Shown here one piece after another: positions 16,515-24,962 of a stretch of DNA of 45,500 nucleotides. The position numbers and the translations under genes are program-made. The notes beneath the pieces were generated by a model that ran no database searches, was not told where the DNA came from, and saw nothing but the letters and a program-made list of their open reading frames with translations. Every line of letters begins with the position of its first letter. Positions within the stretch are counted from its first letter, which is position 1. The DNA comes from Deltaproteobacteria bacterium (GTDB lineage Bacteria; Myxococcota_A; UBA796; SXON01): positions 1-45,500 of the forward strand of contig BJHF01000053.1 of the NCBI GenBank assembly GCA_014191855.1, read 5' to 3'.

Positions 16515-17192
16515 TTGCCCCAGATTCGCACGCACTGCTCCCCCCTCAAGGTCGGTAGGGGGCTGATCGGCGTCTACACGAAGGGCCCCGGCGCCACGTT
16601 GCGTTTTGAGGGCCCCAGGCCGGGTCCGGGGTGGCACCGACACGACTGGCGGCCGCGCCACCTCCCCGTGGTGGATGCCGCGGGCGTTCACCACGTGGTC
16701 ATTGATCGGCGTCGGTGGCGACTTCATGGCACGACGACGACCCGCCTCGACCACGCGCCCGACGAGGTGGTCTTCGCACACTCCACGCTCGTCGTGGTGT
16801 TCTTGGCGCTGTGCGCGTGGCTGTTGTCCGCCGATGGCCTCCACCGTCATGCGTCTCACCCTGCCTCGCTGGAAGGGGTGGCGTGCCTTCGCACCGTACA
16901 TCGGTGGCTTCATCGCCTGCTTCCCGACGCGGCGCGCGTGCAAGAGGCCCTCCGCACCGCCGTCGTCGAACGTTCTGAGCCACAGCCAGTAGAGAGACTG
17001 TTTCCGGGAGGTTTATCGCCCCCGGTGGCCGTTCGGCGTCGGCGGTGGAAGGATCCAGAGGCGACGTATCGCCTCGTGACCGGGCTCGCCTTCCTCGCGT
17101 TGGGCGCCGACGCGCTGACGACCTCCGCAACCACCCTCCTGGCTGAGGCTCATCTGGGGGACGCTGGCACGCTGGGCACCTCGCGCCGCTGA
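16515..17192 (+). CDS. Transposon accessory protein, possibly DUF6431-like
   Basis: 225-aa basic protein from TTG 16515; later starts are possible. Codon third positions are GC-rich as in real genes. The order of features is a basic strand region (HHVVIDRRRWRLHG), a hydrophobic helical stretch (STLVVVFLALCAWLLSADG), a helix-turn-helix-like piece (LRTVHRWLHRLLPDAARV) and a final helical segment (YRLVTGLAFLALGADAL). From memory this order resembles DUF6431 proteins found beside ATPase-dependent transposases. The Cys pairs of those proteins are missing, so the assignment is tentative. It is probably a DNA-binding accessory factor of the element. Confidence 0.5.
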   Translation: MPQIRTHCSPLKVGRGLIGVYTKGPGATLRFEGPRPGPGWHRHDWRPRHLPVVDAAGVHHVVIDRRRWRLHGTTTTRLDHAPDEVVFAHSTLVVVFLALCAWLLSADGLHRHASHPASLEGVACLRTVHRWLHRLLPDAARVQEALRTAVVERSEPQPVERLFPGGLSPPVAVRRRRWKDPEATYRLVTGLAFLALGADALTTSATTLLAEAHLGDAGTLGTSRR

Positions 17193-17329
17193 CTCCTGCA
17201 CCGGGGGGGCGCGGTGGGACATGCGTGCCCGGGACGAGGGTTCGGCGAAAAGGTTCATCCCACCAATGGTGTCGTTGAGTGTCGTTTCGGGGGTGGGCAA
17301 GCTGTGGCTCCCCACCGGAGCTCCCGTTC

Positions 17330-18790
17330 ATGTCCGACCCCTGGGCCCTCGCCCGCTACCAGGTGATCGCCGCCTACATCGCGCTGGTTCCGAAACGTGG
17401 CGGCCGACAAACGCTGCTCCTGCAGCTCGCCGCGCGGAGCTGGTCGGGCCCCGACGGCGAGATGTTCACCGTGTCCGCGGAGACGCTGCGGGTGTGGGCG
17501 CGCCGCTACCGCCTCGGCGGCCTGGACGGCCTGCGCGACGCCACGCCCGCGAAGCCGGGCATCCACGCGCTCACCGAGGCGGAGGTCGCGATGTTCTGCG
17601 ACCTCAAGAGCGAAGTCGCGGCGCGCTCGCTGGACCGGCTCATCCAGATCGCCGAGTCCATGGGGCTGATCGCGGTGGGCAAGGCGCGGCGGAGCACCGT
17701 GCACCGCGCGCTCAAAGCCGAGGACCTGTCGGCGCGACGCCCGTCCGCTGCCGCGAAGGACGATCTCGACCGCTTTGAAACTGGCTTTCCCAACGAGCTC
17801 TGGCAGTCCGACATGCTCGAGGGCCCGCTGTTGCCCGACCCCGACAAGAAGGGGGCGTTCCGCCGGGCCTGGTTGTACACGTTTTTGGACGATCACTCTC
17901 GCATGTGCCTGCACGGGCGATTCTCCTTCAAGGGCGATCTTCCCGCCTTGGAGTTAGTGTTTCGCCGGTCACTTCAGAAGTTCGGGAAGCCCGTCCGCGT
18001 GTATTACGACAATGGGGCCGTCTACCGTTCGGGCCACATGCGACACATCGTCGGCTGCCTGGGCATCCACGCCATCGTGTTCACGCGCGTCCGCCGACCG
18101 ATGGGGCACGGAAAAATAGAGGCATTCAATCGTTTGATTGTATCTGCCTTTCTTGCGGAGATCGCGGCCTCGACCATCAAGACGCTGGACCAGCTCAACG
18201 AAGCGTGGCTCGCCTGGTCCGACGGCGTCTATAACGTCACCATCCACGGGGAGACCGGCGAACGACCTCGCGATCGATGGCGACGCCGGCTCGCCGACGT
18301 TCGCTTCGCCGACCAACACAAGCTGCGGGATGCGTTTCTCTGGAAGGAAAATCGCACCCCCGACAAATCCGGAATCTTCTCGCTGTTCGGCGTCGAGTAC
18401 CAAGTCGGGTTCGCGCTCGCAAAGAAGCGGATCGAGGTGCGCTATGACCCCGAGAGCCTGTCTCTCGTCAAAGCGTGGTTCCAAGACAAGCTCGTCGAGC
18501 GCGTCCCGCCCTTCAGCGTCAACCGTCACCGCCGGCCGCACCCCGAACCCGCGGCAACGGCGACGGAAACCAAACGCAAGACCCCCAAGAAACCCGCCGC
18601 AACCGCCAACTGGCTCGGGTACCTCGTCGCCAAGCGGCGCCAGCAGAACTTCGTCGAGCCAACTCCTCAGATGTTCGCGGAAAGCCTCGCGGCGCACCGC
18701 GCCGAGGCCGACGCCGCAGTGTTCGACGTGATTGCCGTGCGCATGGAGAGCACTGCTGGGCGATGCCCGCGGCCCGATTCCCTTCATTGA
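17330..18790 (+). CDS. Transposase, rve/DDE integrase (TnsB/TniA-like)
   Basis: 486-aa transposase. An N-terminal helix-turn-helix (about residues 40-70, VSAETLRVWARRYRLGGLDG) and a second winged-helix-like region (about 80-135) bind the element ends. The rve catalytic core shows the DDE triad: Asp161 in LWQSDMLEG, Asp227 in VYYDNGAVY and Glu264 in GHGKIEAFN, with 36 residues between the last two. A small beta-barrel region follows (GIFSLFGVEYQVG), then a Lys/Pro-rich tail that may contact the ATPase. ATG 17330 follows GGAG by 9 nt and is preferred over the frame's earlier start at 17279. All catalytic residues are present. It performs strand transfer with the ATPase encoded downstream. Confidence 0.93.
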   Translation: MSDPWALARYQVIAAYIALVPKRGGRQTLLLQLAARSWSGPDGEMFTVSAETLRVWARRYRLGGLDGLRDATPAKPGIHALTEAEVAMFCDLKSEVAARSLDRLIQIAESMGLIAVGKARRSTVHRALKAEDLSARRPSAAAKDDLDRFETGFPNELWQSDMLEGPLLPDPDKKGAFRRAWLYTFLDDHSRMCLHGRFSFKGDLPALELVFRRSLQKFGKPVRVYYDNGAVYRSGHMRHIVGCLGIHAIVFTRVRRPMGHGKIEAFNRLIVSAFLAEIAASTIKTLDQLNEAWLAWSDGVYNVTIHGETGERPRDRWRRRLADVRFADQHKLRDAFLWKENRTPDKSGIFSLFGVEYQVGFALAKKRIEVRYDPESLSLVKAWFQDKLVERVPPFSVNRHRRPHPEPAATATETKRKTPKKPAATANWLGYLVAKRRQQNFVEPTPQMFAESLAAHRAEADAAVFDVIAVRMESTAGRCPRPDSLH

Positions 18791-18865
18791 ACATCGGTAG
18801 GATGGGCATCGCGGCCGCCATCAGCTCGTTGTCTCGGGCCCAAAGGGCGTCTCCACAGTCGCTCG

Positions 18866-18900
18866 GGGCTGGCCCTTCATCGCTTCGCGCGGGCCAGCCC
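18866..18900. repeat. 10-bp stem-loop between transposase and ATPase genes
   Basis: GGGCTGGCCC (18866-18875) pairs perfectly with GGGCCAGCCC (18891-18900) across a 15-nt loop. A second stem lies just downstream at 18916-18948. Together they fill the 132-bp gap between the two transposition genes. Confidence 0.75.
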
Positions 18901-18915
18901 TGTCGCTCGTTGGTC

Positions 18916-18948
18916 GGGGCCCTTGGGGCGAAGCGCCCAACGGGCCCC
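18916..18948 (+). promoter_or_regulatory. Hairpin covering the ATPase translation start
   Basis: GGGGCCC (18916-18922) pairs with GGGCCCC (18942-18948), and TTGGGGCG with CGCCCAA inside it (one bulged G). The predicted TTG start codon (18923-18925) lies inside the stem, so the hairpin could hold down ATPase translation or attenuate transcription. Confidence 0.5.
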
Positions 18949-19774
18949 TCGCCGCCTTCAAAGCCACTTCGGTCTCGCCCGACTTCCCTTCCGGAAGTCC
19001 GTGAAACACGATGAGATGTTCGACTCCCGGGCGCAGCGAGAGCTGATGCACGGCCTGCAGATGTGGGCCGAGATCAAGGGCATGGCGCTGGCGACGGGGC
19101 CCAGCGGTGCGGGAAAGTCCATCACGGCCCGCCGGTTCCTTCGGTCGCTCGACGAGTCGCGGTTCCACGTCGTCACCCTGCCCCACGGCTGCACCACGCT
19201 CCACGGCTTTCTGCGCGCCATCAGCCGTGGGCTTGACCTCCCCATGCGCCAGCACGCCAGCGACCTCTTCGACCAAGCCCATCGCCACCTGACCGCCAAC
19301 GGCCCCGACCGCGGTCCGCACACGCTGCTGGTCCTCGACGACGCCGAGGCGATGCCCGCCGACCATTTCGACGTCCTGCGCCGCCTCACCAACTACGCCT
19401 TGGACGCCGAGGATCGCTTCAGCATCCTGATCTTGGGCACCGACGCCGTCCTCCGCACCCTCAAGGTGCCCGCGCTCGACTCCTTCAACACCCGCCTCAG
19501 CTTTGTCCACGCCTTGAAGCCGTTCAACCTCGAAGACACCCGCAACTACGTCGCCCACCAACTCCGCTACGCTGGCGCGCGGGACTCGCTCCTCGCCGAC
19601 GGCGCCGTGCGGAAGCTCTTCCAGGCCAGCGGCGGCATCGCGCGCCGCGTCAACCAGGCGGCCCTCCACGTGCTCATCCAGGCCGCCGTCGTCGGGATCG
19701 ACACCATCTCCGCGGACTTCATGCAACAGCAACTCAACGCCCACCCACTCTTCGATTCCACCGGTGGAACGTGA
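18923..19774 (+). CDS. Transposition AAA+ ATPase (ExeA/TniB/TnsC-like)
   Basis: 283-aa ATPase. Residues 59-66 are Walker A (GPSGAGKS), 134-142 the Walker B strand (TLLVLDDAE), and about 166-172 (ILILGTDA) a sensor-1-like strand. The C-terminal lid begins near ASGGIARRVNQAALHVL. The N-terminal HFGLARLPFRKS motif is typical of ExeA-type and transposon ATPases. The start is unusual: TTG at 18923 gives the family N-terminus, and no ATG or GTG lies far enough upstream to include it. This ATPase should choose targets and activate the integrase. Its stop overlaps the GTG of the next gene by 4 bp. Confidence 0.9.
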   Translation: MGRSAQRAPRRLQSHFGLARLPFRKSVKHDEMFDSRAQRELMHGLQMWAEIKGMALATGPSGAGKSITARRFLRSLDESRFHVVTLPHGCTTLHGFLRAISRGLDLPMRQHASDLFDQAHRHLTANGPDRGPHTLLVLDDAEAMPADHFDVLRRLTNYALDAEDRFSILILGTDAVLRTLKVPALDSFNTRLSFVHALKPFNLEDTRNYVAHQLRYAGARDSLLADGAVRKLFQASGGIARRVNQAALHVLIQAAVVGIDTISADFMQQQLNAHPLFDSTGGT

Positions 19775-19986
19775 GCCGCCCCTGGCTCCGCTTCCTGGTC
19801 CCCCGCGACTGGACCGGCGGACAGGCGCTCCTGGCCGCCACCGTCCTCCGCAACGCCATGGACGCAATCTGGGCCGTTCACGGCGAGGAAATGGCGTGTG
19901 CGCTCGGCCAGCGGTCCCCAAAACGGTGGAGCGAAGCACTGCCGCACATCGACGACCTCATCGACGAGGAGGACATCCCGTACTGA
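19771..19986 (+). CDS. 71-aa transposon protein, unknown
   Basis: GTG start overlapping the ATPase stop (GTGA), so it is probably translated by coupling. The sequence begins SRPWLRFLVPRDWTGGQALL, continues with a helix carrying RNAMDAIWAVHGEEMACALG and ends acidic (IDDLIDEEDIPY). It is inside the element, 125 bp from the right end. The position and size suit a small partner of the transposition complex, but I recognise no family and it has no TniQ zinc motif. Confidence 0.65.
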   Translation: MSRPWLRFLVPRDWTGGQALLAATVLRNAMDAIWAVHGEEMACALGQRSPKRWSEALPHIDDLIDEEDIPY

Positions 19987-20086
19987 GCGACGCGTGGGTG
20001 CGTCACGACGGGGCGCGCCCGCCCGTGGGACACGCCAAACGGCGACATCCCAGCGACCCTACCGGTAGAACCGAGTGGGATCGAAT

Positions 20087-20111
20087 CGGGCGGAATCAAT
20101 GGGACGGGACA
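20087..20111 (-). repeat. Right terminal inverted repeat
   Basis: The plus strand ends AATGGGACGGGACA. Its reverse complement matches the left repeat at 20 of 25 positions. Inner sites are GTGGGATC at 20075-20082 and the 10-bp palindrome CTACCGGTAG at 20059-20068, which mirrors ACCGGTAG in the left end. Confidence 0.88.
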
Positions 20112-20116
20112 CTGAG
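20112..20116 (+). repeat. Right target-site duplication (CTGAG)
   Basis: Five bases outside the right inverted repeat. They match the left CAGAG with one mismatch. Confidence 0.6.
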
Positions 20117-20222
20117 CGCAGCGTTGTACGAGCGGTTTTCCTCCACCGGCGAGGCTGAGTTTGCCAACAAGCTGCTCTCGGCGCTGCGCAGCGCCTTCGG
20201 TGGGCACCCGGAGCCACCGTGA
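20112..20222 (+). pseudogene. 3' half of the split small gene
   Basis: Continues the frame of 16249-16361 once the element is removed. The joined codon is AGC, followed by AALYERFSSTGEAEFANKLL and a TGA at 20220-20222. The helical, Ala/Leu-rich pattern agrees with the 5' half (VETIQEVRRQEALLTTG), which supports these being one original gene. Confidence 0.75.
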
Positions 20223-20309
20223 TCGCGTCGCGGCGCGGGCCGTAGCCATCGTCGATAGCGCGGCGGCGAACGGGTAGCGCCATGCCTTGTGGCCAAGAGT
20301 CGGCCGGCC

Positions 20310-21119
20310 TCACGTGGGAGGGTTGGGCGCACCGAGCACCCGATAGCGCAAGAACAGGTGTGACTGGTGACGGCGAACGCTCAGGAGGTCGAGCGCCCGC
20401 CCACCAAGGTCCACCCCATCGACCAGAGTTTTACGCCTGCTTCCCGCCATCCGACCGAACAGCAGCGGGGAGCTGGTGAGAAAGAGCTCATCGACGAGGC
20501 CATCCCGAAGGAGGGGGCCGACGAGCGACGGCCCCCCTTCGGCGAGCAAGACCTCGAGCCCCTCGGCGGCGAGCAATTTCGTCAGCGATCGGCTGGCGAA
20601 CGGCGCCGATTCCAGCACGGCCACCCGCGCGCCCGGGGGCAGCTTGCCGCGCAGGTTCCGTTCGCCTGCGGGCGTGGTGACGATGAGCGCGTCGCCCAGG
20701 GCCGGCTGCGAAGGCGCGATACGTCCCGAGCCGGTCACGACGACCAACAGCGGGTGCACCCGCAAACCGAGCTTCCTCCTGAGATCTGCGAAGCCTTTCC
20801 TGGCCTCGGGAAAAATGGCCTCGGCGCGTAGAAACGCACCCTTCATCTTGCGAAAGGTTCCGGCCCCGATGATGACCGCGTCGGCGGTTGCGCGGAGCAA
20901 GGCCATGACAAACCGATCAGGCTCGTTGGCGCCGCTGATCACCTGCCCCGAATCCCTCGGGCCGGGCAGGGCGACGATGCCATCGACCGAGGCGACGAAG
21001 TTCGCGTAGAGACCCGGGCGGGCAAGCCCGAAGTCGCCGCCATAGCGCACCGCCAGGGGCGCCTGGATGCCGTAGGTTGGGAGTCCACTTCGCTCGAAGA
21101 GGAGCTCGATCGGTGTCAC
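20310..21119 (-). CDS. RibD C-terminal-domain reductase (DHFR-like fold)
   Basis: 269-aa stand-alone reductase of the RibD C-terminal/dihydrofolate-reductase-like superfamily. Motifs include YANFVASVDGIVAL (substrate strand), the NADPH-region ATADAVIIGAGTFRKM, and the late LAAEGLEVLLAEGGPSLVGPLLRDGLVDELFLTSSPLLFG, which is the signature of riboflavin or pterin pyrimidine reductases. It lacks the deaminase half of RibD. GTG 21119 overlaps the stop of the pterin dehydratase gene (GTGA). The frame is open further upstream, but that part is antisense to the dehydratase gene's own frame and is not conserved-looking. The true substrate is unknown; coupling to a pterin enzyme suggests a pteridine or flavin precursor. 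Confidence 0.87.
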   Translation of the reverse strand: MTPIELLFERSGLPTYGIQAPLAVRYGGDFGLARPGLYANFVASVDGIVALPGPRDSGQVISGANEPDRFVMALLRATADAVIIGAGTFRKMKGAFLRAEAIFPEARKGFADLRRKLGLRVHPLLVVVTGSGRIAPSQPALGDALIVTTPAGERNLRGKLPPGARVAVLESAPFASRSLTKLLAAEGLEVLLAEGGPSLVGPLLRDGLVDELFLTSSPLLFGRMAGSRRKTLVDGVDLGGRALDLLSVRRHQSHLFLRYRVLGAPNPPT

Positions 21120-21427
21120 GGCCCCAACTGCCGGGCGGCCAGCGCTTCCATCGCGTGGGCTAGCTTCACGTCCGCCGTGGTGATCCCGCCCGAGTCGTGG
21201 GTGGTGAGGTCGACCCGAACGAGGTTCCAGACGTTGAACCATTCAGGATGATGCCCCATCTCCTGGGCGACCAGCGCCACGCTGCCCATGAAGCCGAAGG
21301 CGCCAACGAAGTCGGCAAAGGTGTATTCGCGATGGAGCTTGCCTTTGTGCAACGTCCACGCAGGCAGCGCCAAGAGCGCTGTTGTTACCTCGGCTTCACT
21401 CAATTTCGCCAACTTCCGTGCGGCCAT
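21116..21427 (-). CDS. phhB: Pterin-4a-carbinolamine dehydratase
   Basis: 103-aa enzyme that dehydrates 4a-hydroxytetrahydropterin during recycling of the pterin cofactor of aromatic amino acid hydroxylases. The active-site block is [17 protein letters not shown] followed by [17 protein letters not shown]; the family usually has Tyr where this one has Trp in NVWN. ATG 21427 has GAGGTG 6-7 nt upstream and is preferred to GTG 21436. It is translationally coupled to the RibD-like reductase. No aromatic amino acid hydroxylase gene lies in the window. Confidence 0.93.
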   Translation of the reverse strand: MAARKLAKLSEAEVTTALLALPAWTLHKGKLHREYTFADFVGAFGFMGSVALVAQEMGHHPEWFNVWNLVRVDLTTHDSGGITTADVKLAHAMEALAARQLGP

Positions 21428-21712
21428 CGTGCTCACCTCGGGTATGAGGCTAAACGCGCCCCGGCGCTTGGTCAGAAGTTTTTGCTACGCTCCGCGATGC
21501 CGGGCGGGCTACCTTGGCCCCGACAACTGGCCTGCGGCATCGCCCAAAATGCGGTCGATCTCCGCCTCATCGGCCGGCACATCTTCTGGTCCTTCCACCG
21601 CGGTGAGCGCGGTGGCGGTGTCCTTCAGACCATTGCCGTCGCGCCCCCTCGGTTGCCTCACAGACCGCCGGATCGTACGGTAGGCTGCCGACCCCACGAC
21701 TCCGGAGCTCCC

Positions 21713-24700
21713 ATGCTGGTTCGATCCTATCTCCGCCGCGCCCCGCCCGCCGCGCGAATCGCGATTTTGCTCGCGTTGTTCGCGCCTTCTCCGCTGCTCG
21801 CTGCCACCTTCCCGGCCGACGTCGACTGGATCGCGCTCGCGCAAGACGGCCAGGGGATGGGCGACGTGAGCGGGGACGGCCAGAACAACGGCCGCGAGAT
21901 CGTGGGCGACACCACCGATGCGGCGGTTTTTGTGTACGTCGACGGGTCGGACTTTTTTGTGCGCCTGCGCCTCGACGCCGATCCGTTGCAATCCGCCACC
22001 AACCTGCGGGCGTTCGGCTGGGGCCTGCTCTTCGACGTGGACGGGGACTTCAGCAGCTACGAATACGCGCTGCTGGTTGACGGGATCCGCGAAGAGATCG
22101 GCTTCTCCGAGAATACTTCACCTACCGGCGTGGGCGACCCTGCCGACAGCGCGGAGACCCCGGTGGCCGGCTACCCCGTTGCGCTGGACTACACCGCGGG
22201 GAGCGGGAACATCGTCGTGAGCGCGGCGGCGACCTCCTTCAATGGCGACGCGGACTACTTCCTGGATTTCGCCGTCTCTCTCTCGGACCTTCAGGCCGAA
22301 CTGGGAACGGGACCCCTCTACTTCATGGCGGGCACGTCCAGCAACGGCCGCTCGCTATCGGTGGACCTCGCGGGCTGCGATGACAGCGGCACCTGCACCC
22401 TGGAAGATGCTGCCTCAGACCTTACCTATCTCGATGGCTCCACCGTGGCCGACAGCGATGGCGACGGGTTGTACGATACCGAGGAGGACCCGGACGGGGA
22501 TGGGGACTACACCAACGACGACACCGATGGCGATGGCCTGGCGAATTACCTCGATGCCGACGACGACGACGACGGGCTGCCGACGCTCCTTGAAACGAGC
22601 GGTTTGACCGACTACCTCGACGACGACAGCGACGACGACGGGCTGCTCGATGGCAATGAGGACGCGGACGCGGACGGGCTCGTAGGCGCGGGAGAGACCG
22701 ACCCCGCGAGCTTCGACAGCGATGCCGACGGGCTAGGGGACGGCCTTGAAGGCGGACTGACGCTCCCGCAGGGCAACGACACCGATGCTTCGGTGTTCGT
22801 GGCGGACTCTGACTCGGGTACGACCACCGACCCAACGGTCGCAGATTCCGACGGGGACACCCTGAGCGACGGGGCTGAGGACGCCGATGGCGACGGTGCG
22901 GTGGGCGCCACGGAAACCGACCCGAACCAGCTGGACACCGACGGAGGCACCGTGAACGACGGCGTGGAGGTGGGGCGCGGTACCGACCCGCTCGACCCGA
23001 GTGATGACGTGTTGCCCGGGGACTCCGACGGGGATGGGCTGACCGACGCGATCGAGGCGTTGCTCGGGACGGATCCGAACGACGATGACAGCGACGACGA
23101 CGGCCTGCTCGACGGCGTGGAGGACGCAAATCAGGACGGTTTGGTCGGCGCAGACGAGACGGATGCCACGGTGTTTGACAGCGACGGGGATGGGCTGGGC
23201 GATGGCCAGGAGCTAGGCCTGACCGTGGCCCAGGGCAGCGACACGGACGCGGCCACGTTCGTGGCGGATTCTGATCCCGCGAGCACGACGGATCCGCTGG
23301 TCGACGACAGCGATGGGGACACGCTCCTGGATGGCAGCGAGGATGCGGACGGGGATGGAGCCGTTGGGGCGACCGAAACCGACCCGGAAAACGCCGACAC
23401 CGACGGCGGCACCGTGGACGATGGTACGGAGGTTGGGGCCGGGATGGATCCGCTGGACCCGAGCGACGACGTTCCAGCCGTGGACAGCGACGGCGACGGG
23501 CTGGACGACGACATCGAGGCGCTGCTCGGCACCGATCCCAACGACGACGACAGCGATGACGACGGTCTGCTCGACGGCAGCGAGGACGCCGATCACGACG
23601 GTGCTCTGGGGCTTGGAGAGACGGACGCCACGGCGTTCGACTCCGATGGCGACGGGCTCGGAGATGGTCAGGAGTCTGGCTTGACCGCCGGGGAAGGCAG
23701 TGACACCGACGCGACCGTGTTCGTGGGGGACACCGACCCGGCGACCACCACGGACCCTGGCTCCGAGGACAGCGATGGGGACACGCTGCTCGACGGCGAC
23801 GAGGATGCCGACGGCGACGGCGCCGTGGGCGCGACCGAAACCGACCCGAACAACGCCGACACCGACGGAGGCTCTGTGGACGACGGCACGGAGGTGGGGG
23901 CCGGCATGGATCCGCTGGATCCGAGCGACGATGTGCCGGTGGCGGACACGGACAGCGACGACGACGGCCTGGATGACGACATCGAGGCGTTGCTCGGGAC
24001 GGATCCCAACGACGACGACAGCGACGACGACGGGTTGCTCGATGGGAGCGAGGACGCGGACCATGACGGCGCGCTCGGCGCCGGCGAGAGCGACGCCACC
24101 GAGTTCGACACCGACGGCGACGGACTCGGCGATGGCCAGGAGTCGGGGTTGATCGCGGCGGAAGGGGACGACACCGACGCGACGGTGTTCGTTGCCGACG
24201 GCGACCCGAGCACGACGACCGATCCCGGCGCGGCGGACAGCGACGGAGACACCCTCCTGGACGGCGACGAAGATTCAGACGGCGACGGCGCCGTGGGCGC
24301 GACCGAGACCGACCCGAACAACGCCGACACCGACGGCGGCAGCGTGGACGACGGCACCGAGGTGGGCGCCGGCATGGATCCGCTGGACGCGAGTGACGAC
24401 GTGCCGGTCGGGGACCCCGACACCGACGGGGACGGGCTGACGGACGCCGAGGAGGCTGCGCTCGGCACCGATCCCGAAAACCCGGACACCGATGGTGGTG
24501 GCGTGAACGACGGCGACGAGGTGGCGGCGGGCTCCAATCCCCTGGATGGAACGGACGATGTGCCGGACGAGGACACGGGGACCGACACGGGGACCGACAC
24601 GGGGACCGACACGGACGGCGACGGCCTGACGGACCAAGAAGAGGCTGAGCTCGGAACCGATCCGAACGATCCCGATACCGACGGGGACGGCTTGACCGAC

Positions 24701-24931
24701 GGCGATGAGGTGAACGACACCGGCACGGACCCGACGCTCGAGGATACCGACGGCGACGGCGCTCCCGACGGGGTTGAGGTGGAGGCCGGGAGCGATCCGC
24801 TGGCCGAAACCGACCTTCCCGATGGCGAATACAGCGGGGGCTGCTCGACGGGCGGCGCTCGCGGCACCGCCGGCGCTGCTGCGCTTTCCCTCCTGGCCGC
24901 CGCGCTTCTCCGCGCGCGCCGCCGCTCCTGA
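21713..24931 (+). CDS. Large secreted Asp-rich TSP3-type repeat protein, MYXO-CTERM-like tail
   Basis: 1,072-aa secreted protein. ATG 21713 has GGAG 5 nt upstream; the frame is open from 21197, but that part lies over the dehydratase gene. A signal peptide ends near LLAA. Residues of about 30-240 form a globular beta-rich domain ([20 protein letters not shown]...). Residues of about 245-1030 are calcium-binding thrombospondin-type-3-like repeats ([19 protein letters not shown]), in a higher-order unit of 154-156 aa present about three and a half times. The end is CSTGG, a hydrophobic helix and RARRRS, a probable sorting signal. It should form a long Ca-stabilised surface stalk. An OmpA-family gene follows 31 bp later. 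Confidence 0.9.
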   Translation: MLVRSYLRRAPPAARIAILLALFAPSPLLAATFPADVDWIALAQDGQGMGDVSGDGQNNGREIVGDTTDAAVFVYVDGSDFFVRLRLDADPLQSATNLRAFGWGLLFDVDGDFSSYEYALLVDGIREEIGFSENTSPTGVGDPADSAETPVAGYPVALDYTAGSGNIVVSAAATSFNGDADYFLDFAVSLSDLQAELGTGPLYFMAGTSSNGRSLSVDLAGCDDSGTCTLEDAASDLTYLDGSTVADSDGDGLYDTEEDPDGDGDYTNDDTDGDGLANYLDADDDDDGLPTLLETSGLTDYLDDDSDDDGLLDGNEDADADGLVGAGETDPASFDSDADGLGDGLEGGLTLPQGNDTDASVFVADSDSGTTTDPTVADSDGDTLSDGAEDADGDGAVGATETDPNQLDTDGGTVNDGVEVGRGTDPLDPSDDVLPGDSDGDGLTDAIEALLGTDPNDDDSDDDGLLDGVEDANQDGLVGADETDATVFDSDGDGLGDGQELGLTVAQGSDTDAATFVADSDPASTTDPLVDDSDGDTLLDGSEDADGDGAVGATETDPENADTDGGTVDDGTEVGAGMDPLDPSDDVPAVDSDGDGLDDDIEALLGTDPNDDDSDDDGLLDGSEDADHDGALGLGETDATAFDSDGDGLGDGQESGLTAGEGSDTDATVFVGDTDPATTTDPGSEDSDGDTLLDGDEDADGDGAVGATETDPNNADTDGGSVDDGTEVGAGMDPLDPSDDVPVADTDSDDDGLDDDIEALLGTDPNDDDSDDDGLLDGSEDADHDGALGAGESDATEFDTDGDGLGDGQESGLIAAEGDDTDATVFVADGDPSTTTDPGAADSDGDTLLDGDEDSDGDGAVGATETDPNNADTDGGSVDDGTEVGAGMDPLDASDDVPVGDPDTDGDGLTDAEEAALGTDPENPDTDGGGVNDGDEVAAGSNPLDGTDDVPDEDTGTDTGTDTGTDTDGDGLTDQEEAELGTDPNDPDTDGDGLTDGDEVNDTGTDPTLEDTDGDGAPDGVEVEAGSDPLAETDLPDGEYSGGCSTGGARGTAGAAALSLLAAALLRARRRS
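22844..24400 (+). repeat. Tandem 462-468-bp coding repeat
   Basis: Equivalent points (the codons for DSDGDTL) fall at 22844, 23306, 23768 and 24236, spaced 462, 462 and 468 bp. Units differ mainly at synonymous sites and in short insertions, so the repeat is protein-level and probably spreads by in-frame duplication. Confidence 0.85.
24572..24616 (+). repeat. 12-bp exact tandem repeat in coding sequence
   Basis: GACACGGGGACC occurs three times without change (24572-24607), followed by a partial copy. It encodes (Asp-Thr-Gly-Thr)n in the linker of the repeat protein and could change length by slippage without a frameshift. Confidence 0.85.
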
Positions 24932-24962
24932 TCCCCCCCGCCCCCGCTCCTCGGAACCAACC

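Larger units (their letters stand above)
16362..20111 (+). mobile_element. 3,750-bp Tn552/Tni-like transposon (DDE integrase + AAA ATPase)
   Basis: The ends are inverted: TGTCCC at 16362 and GGGACA ending at 20111. The outer 25 bp match at 20 of 25 positions, and the subterminal regions share GATCCCAC-type repeats, ACCGGTAG and CTGGGA blocks in the same order. That is the multi-site end architecture of Tn7/Tn552/Mu relatives. The cargo is a small basic protein, a rve/DDE integrase (17330-18790), an ExeA/TniB-like ATPase (18923-19774) and a 71-aa protein (19771-19986). There is no resolvase, TnsA or TniQ-like gene. The boundaries are confirmed by rejoining the interrupted gene in frame. All element genes are intact, so it may still be mobile. 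Confidence 0.9.

Noticed and set aside
16249..16566. 105-codon gene crossing the left transposon end
   Set aside because: The frame continues into the inverted repeat by accident; only the part before 16362 belongs to the original gene.
16092..16943. 283-codon minus-strand open frame crossing the left transposon end
   Set aside because: It spans host and element DNA and has no recognisable domain.
18821..19939. 372-codon minus-strand open frame opposite the ATPase gene
   Set aside because: The plus frame has Walker motifs and the gene context of a transposition ATPase; the minus frame has none.
24572..24616. CRISPR-like short repeats
   Set aside because: The 12-bp units are in-frame coding repeats without spacers; no CRISPR array exists in the window.
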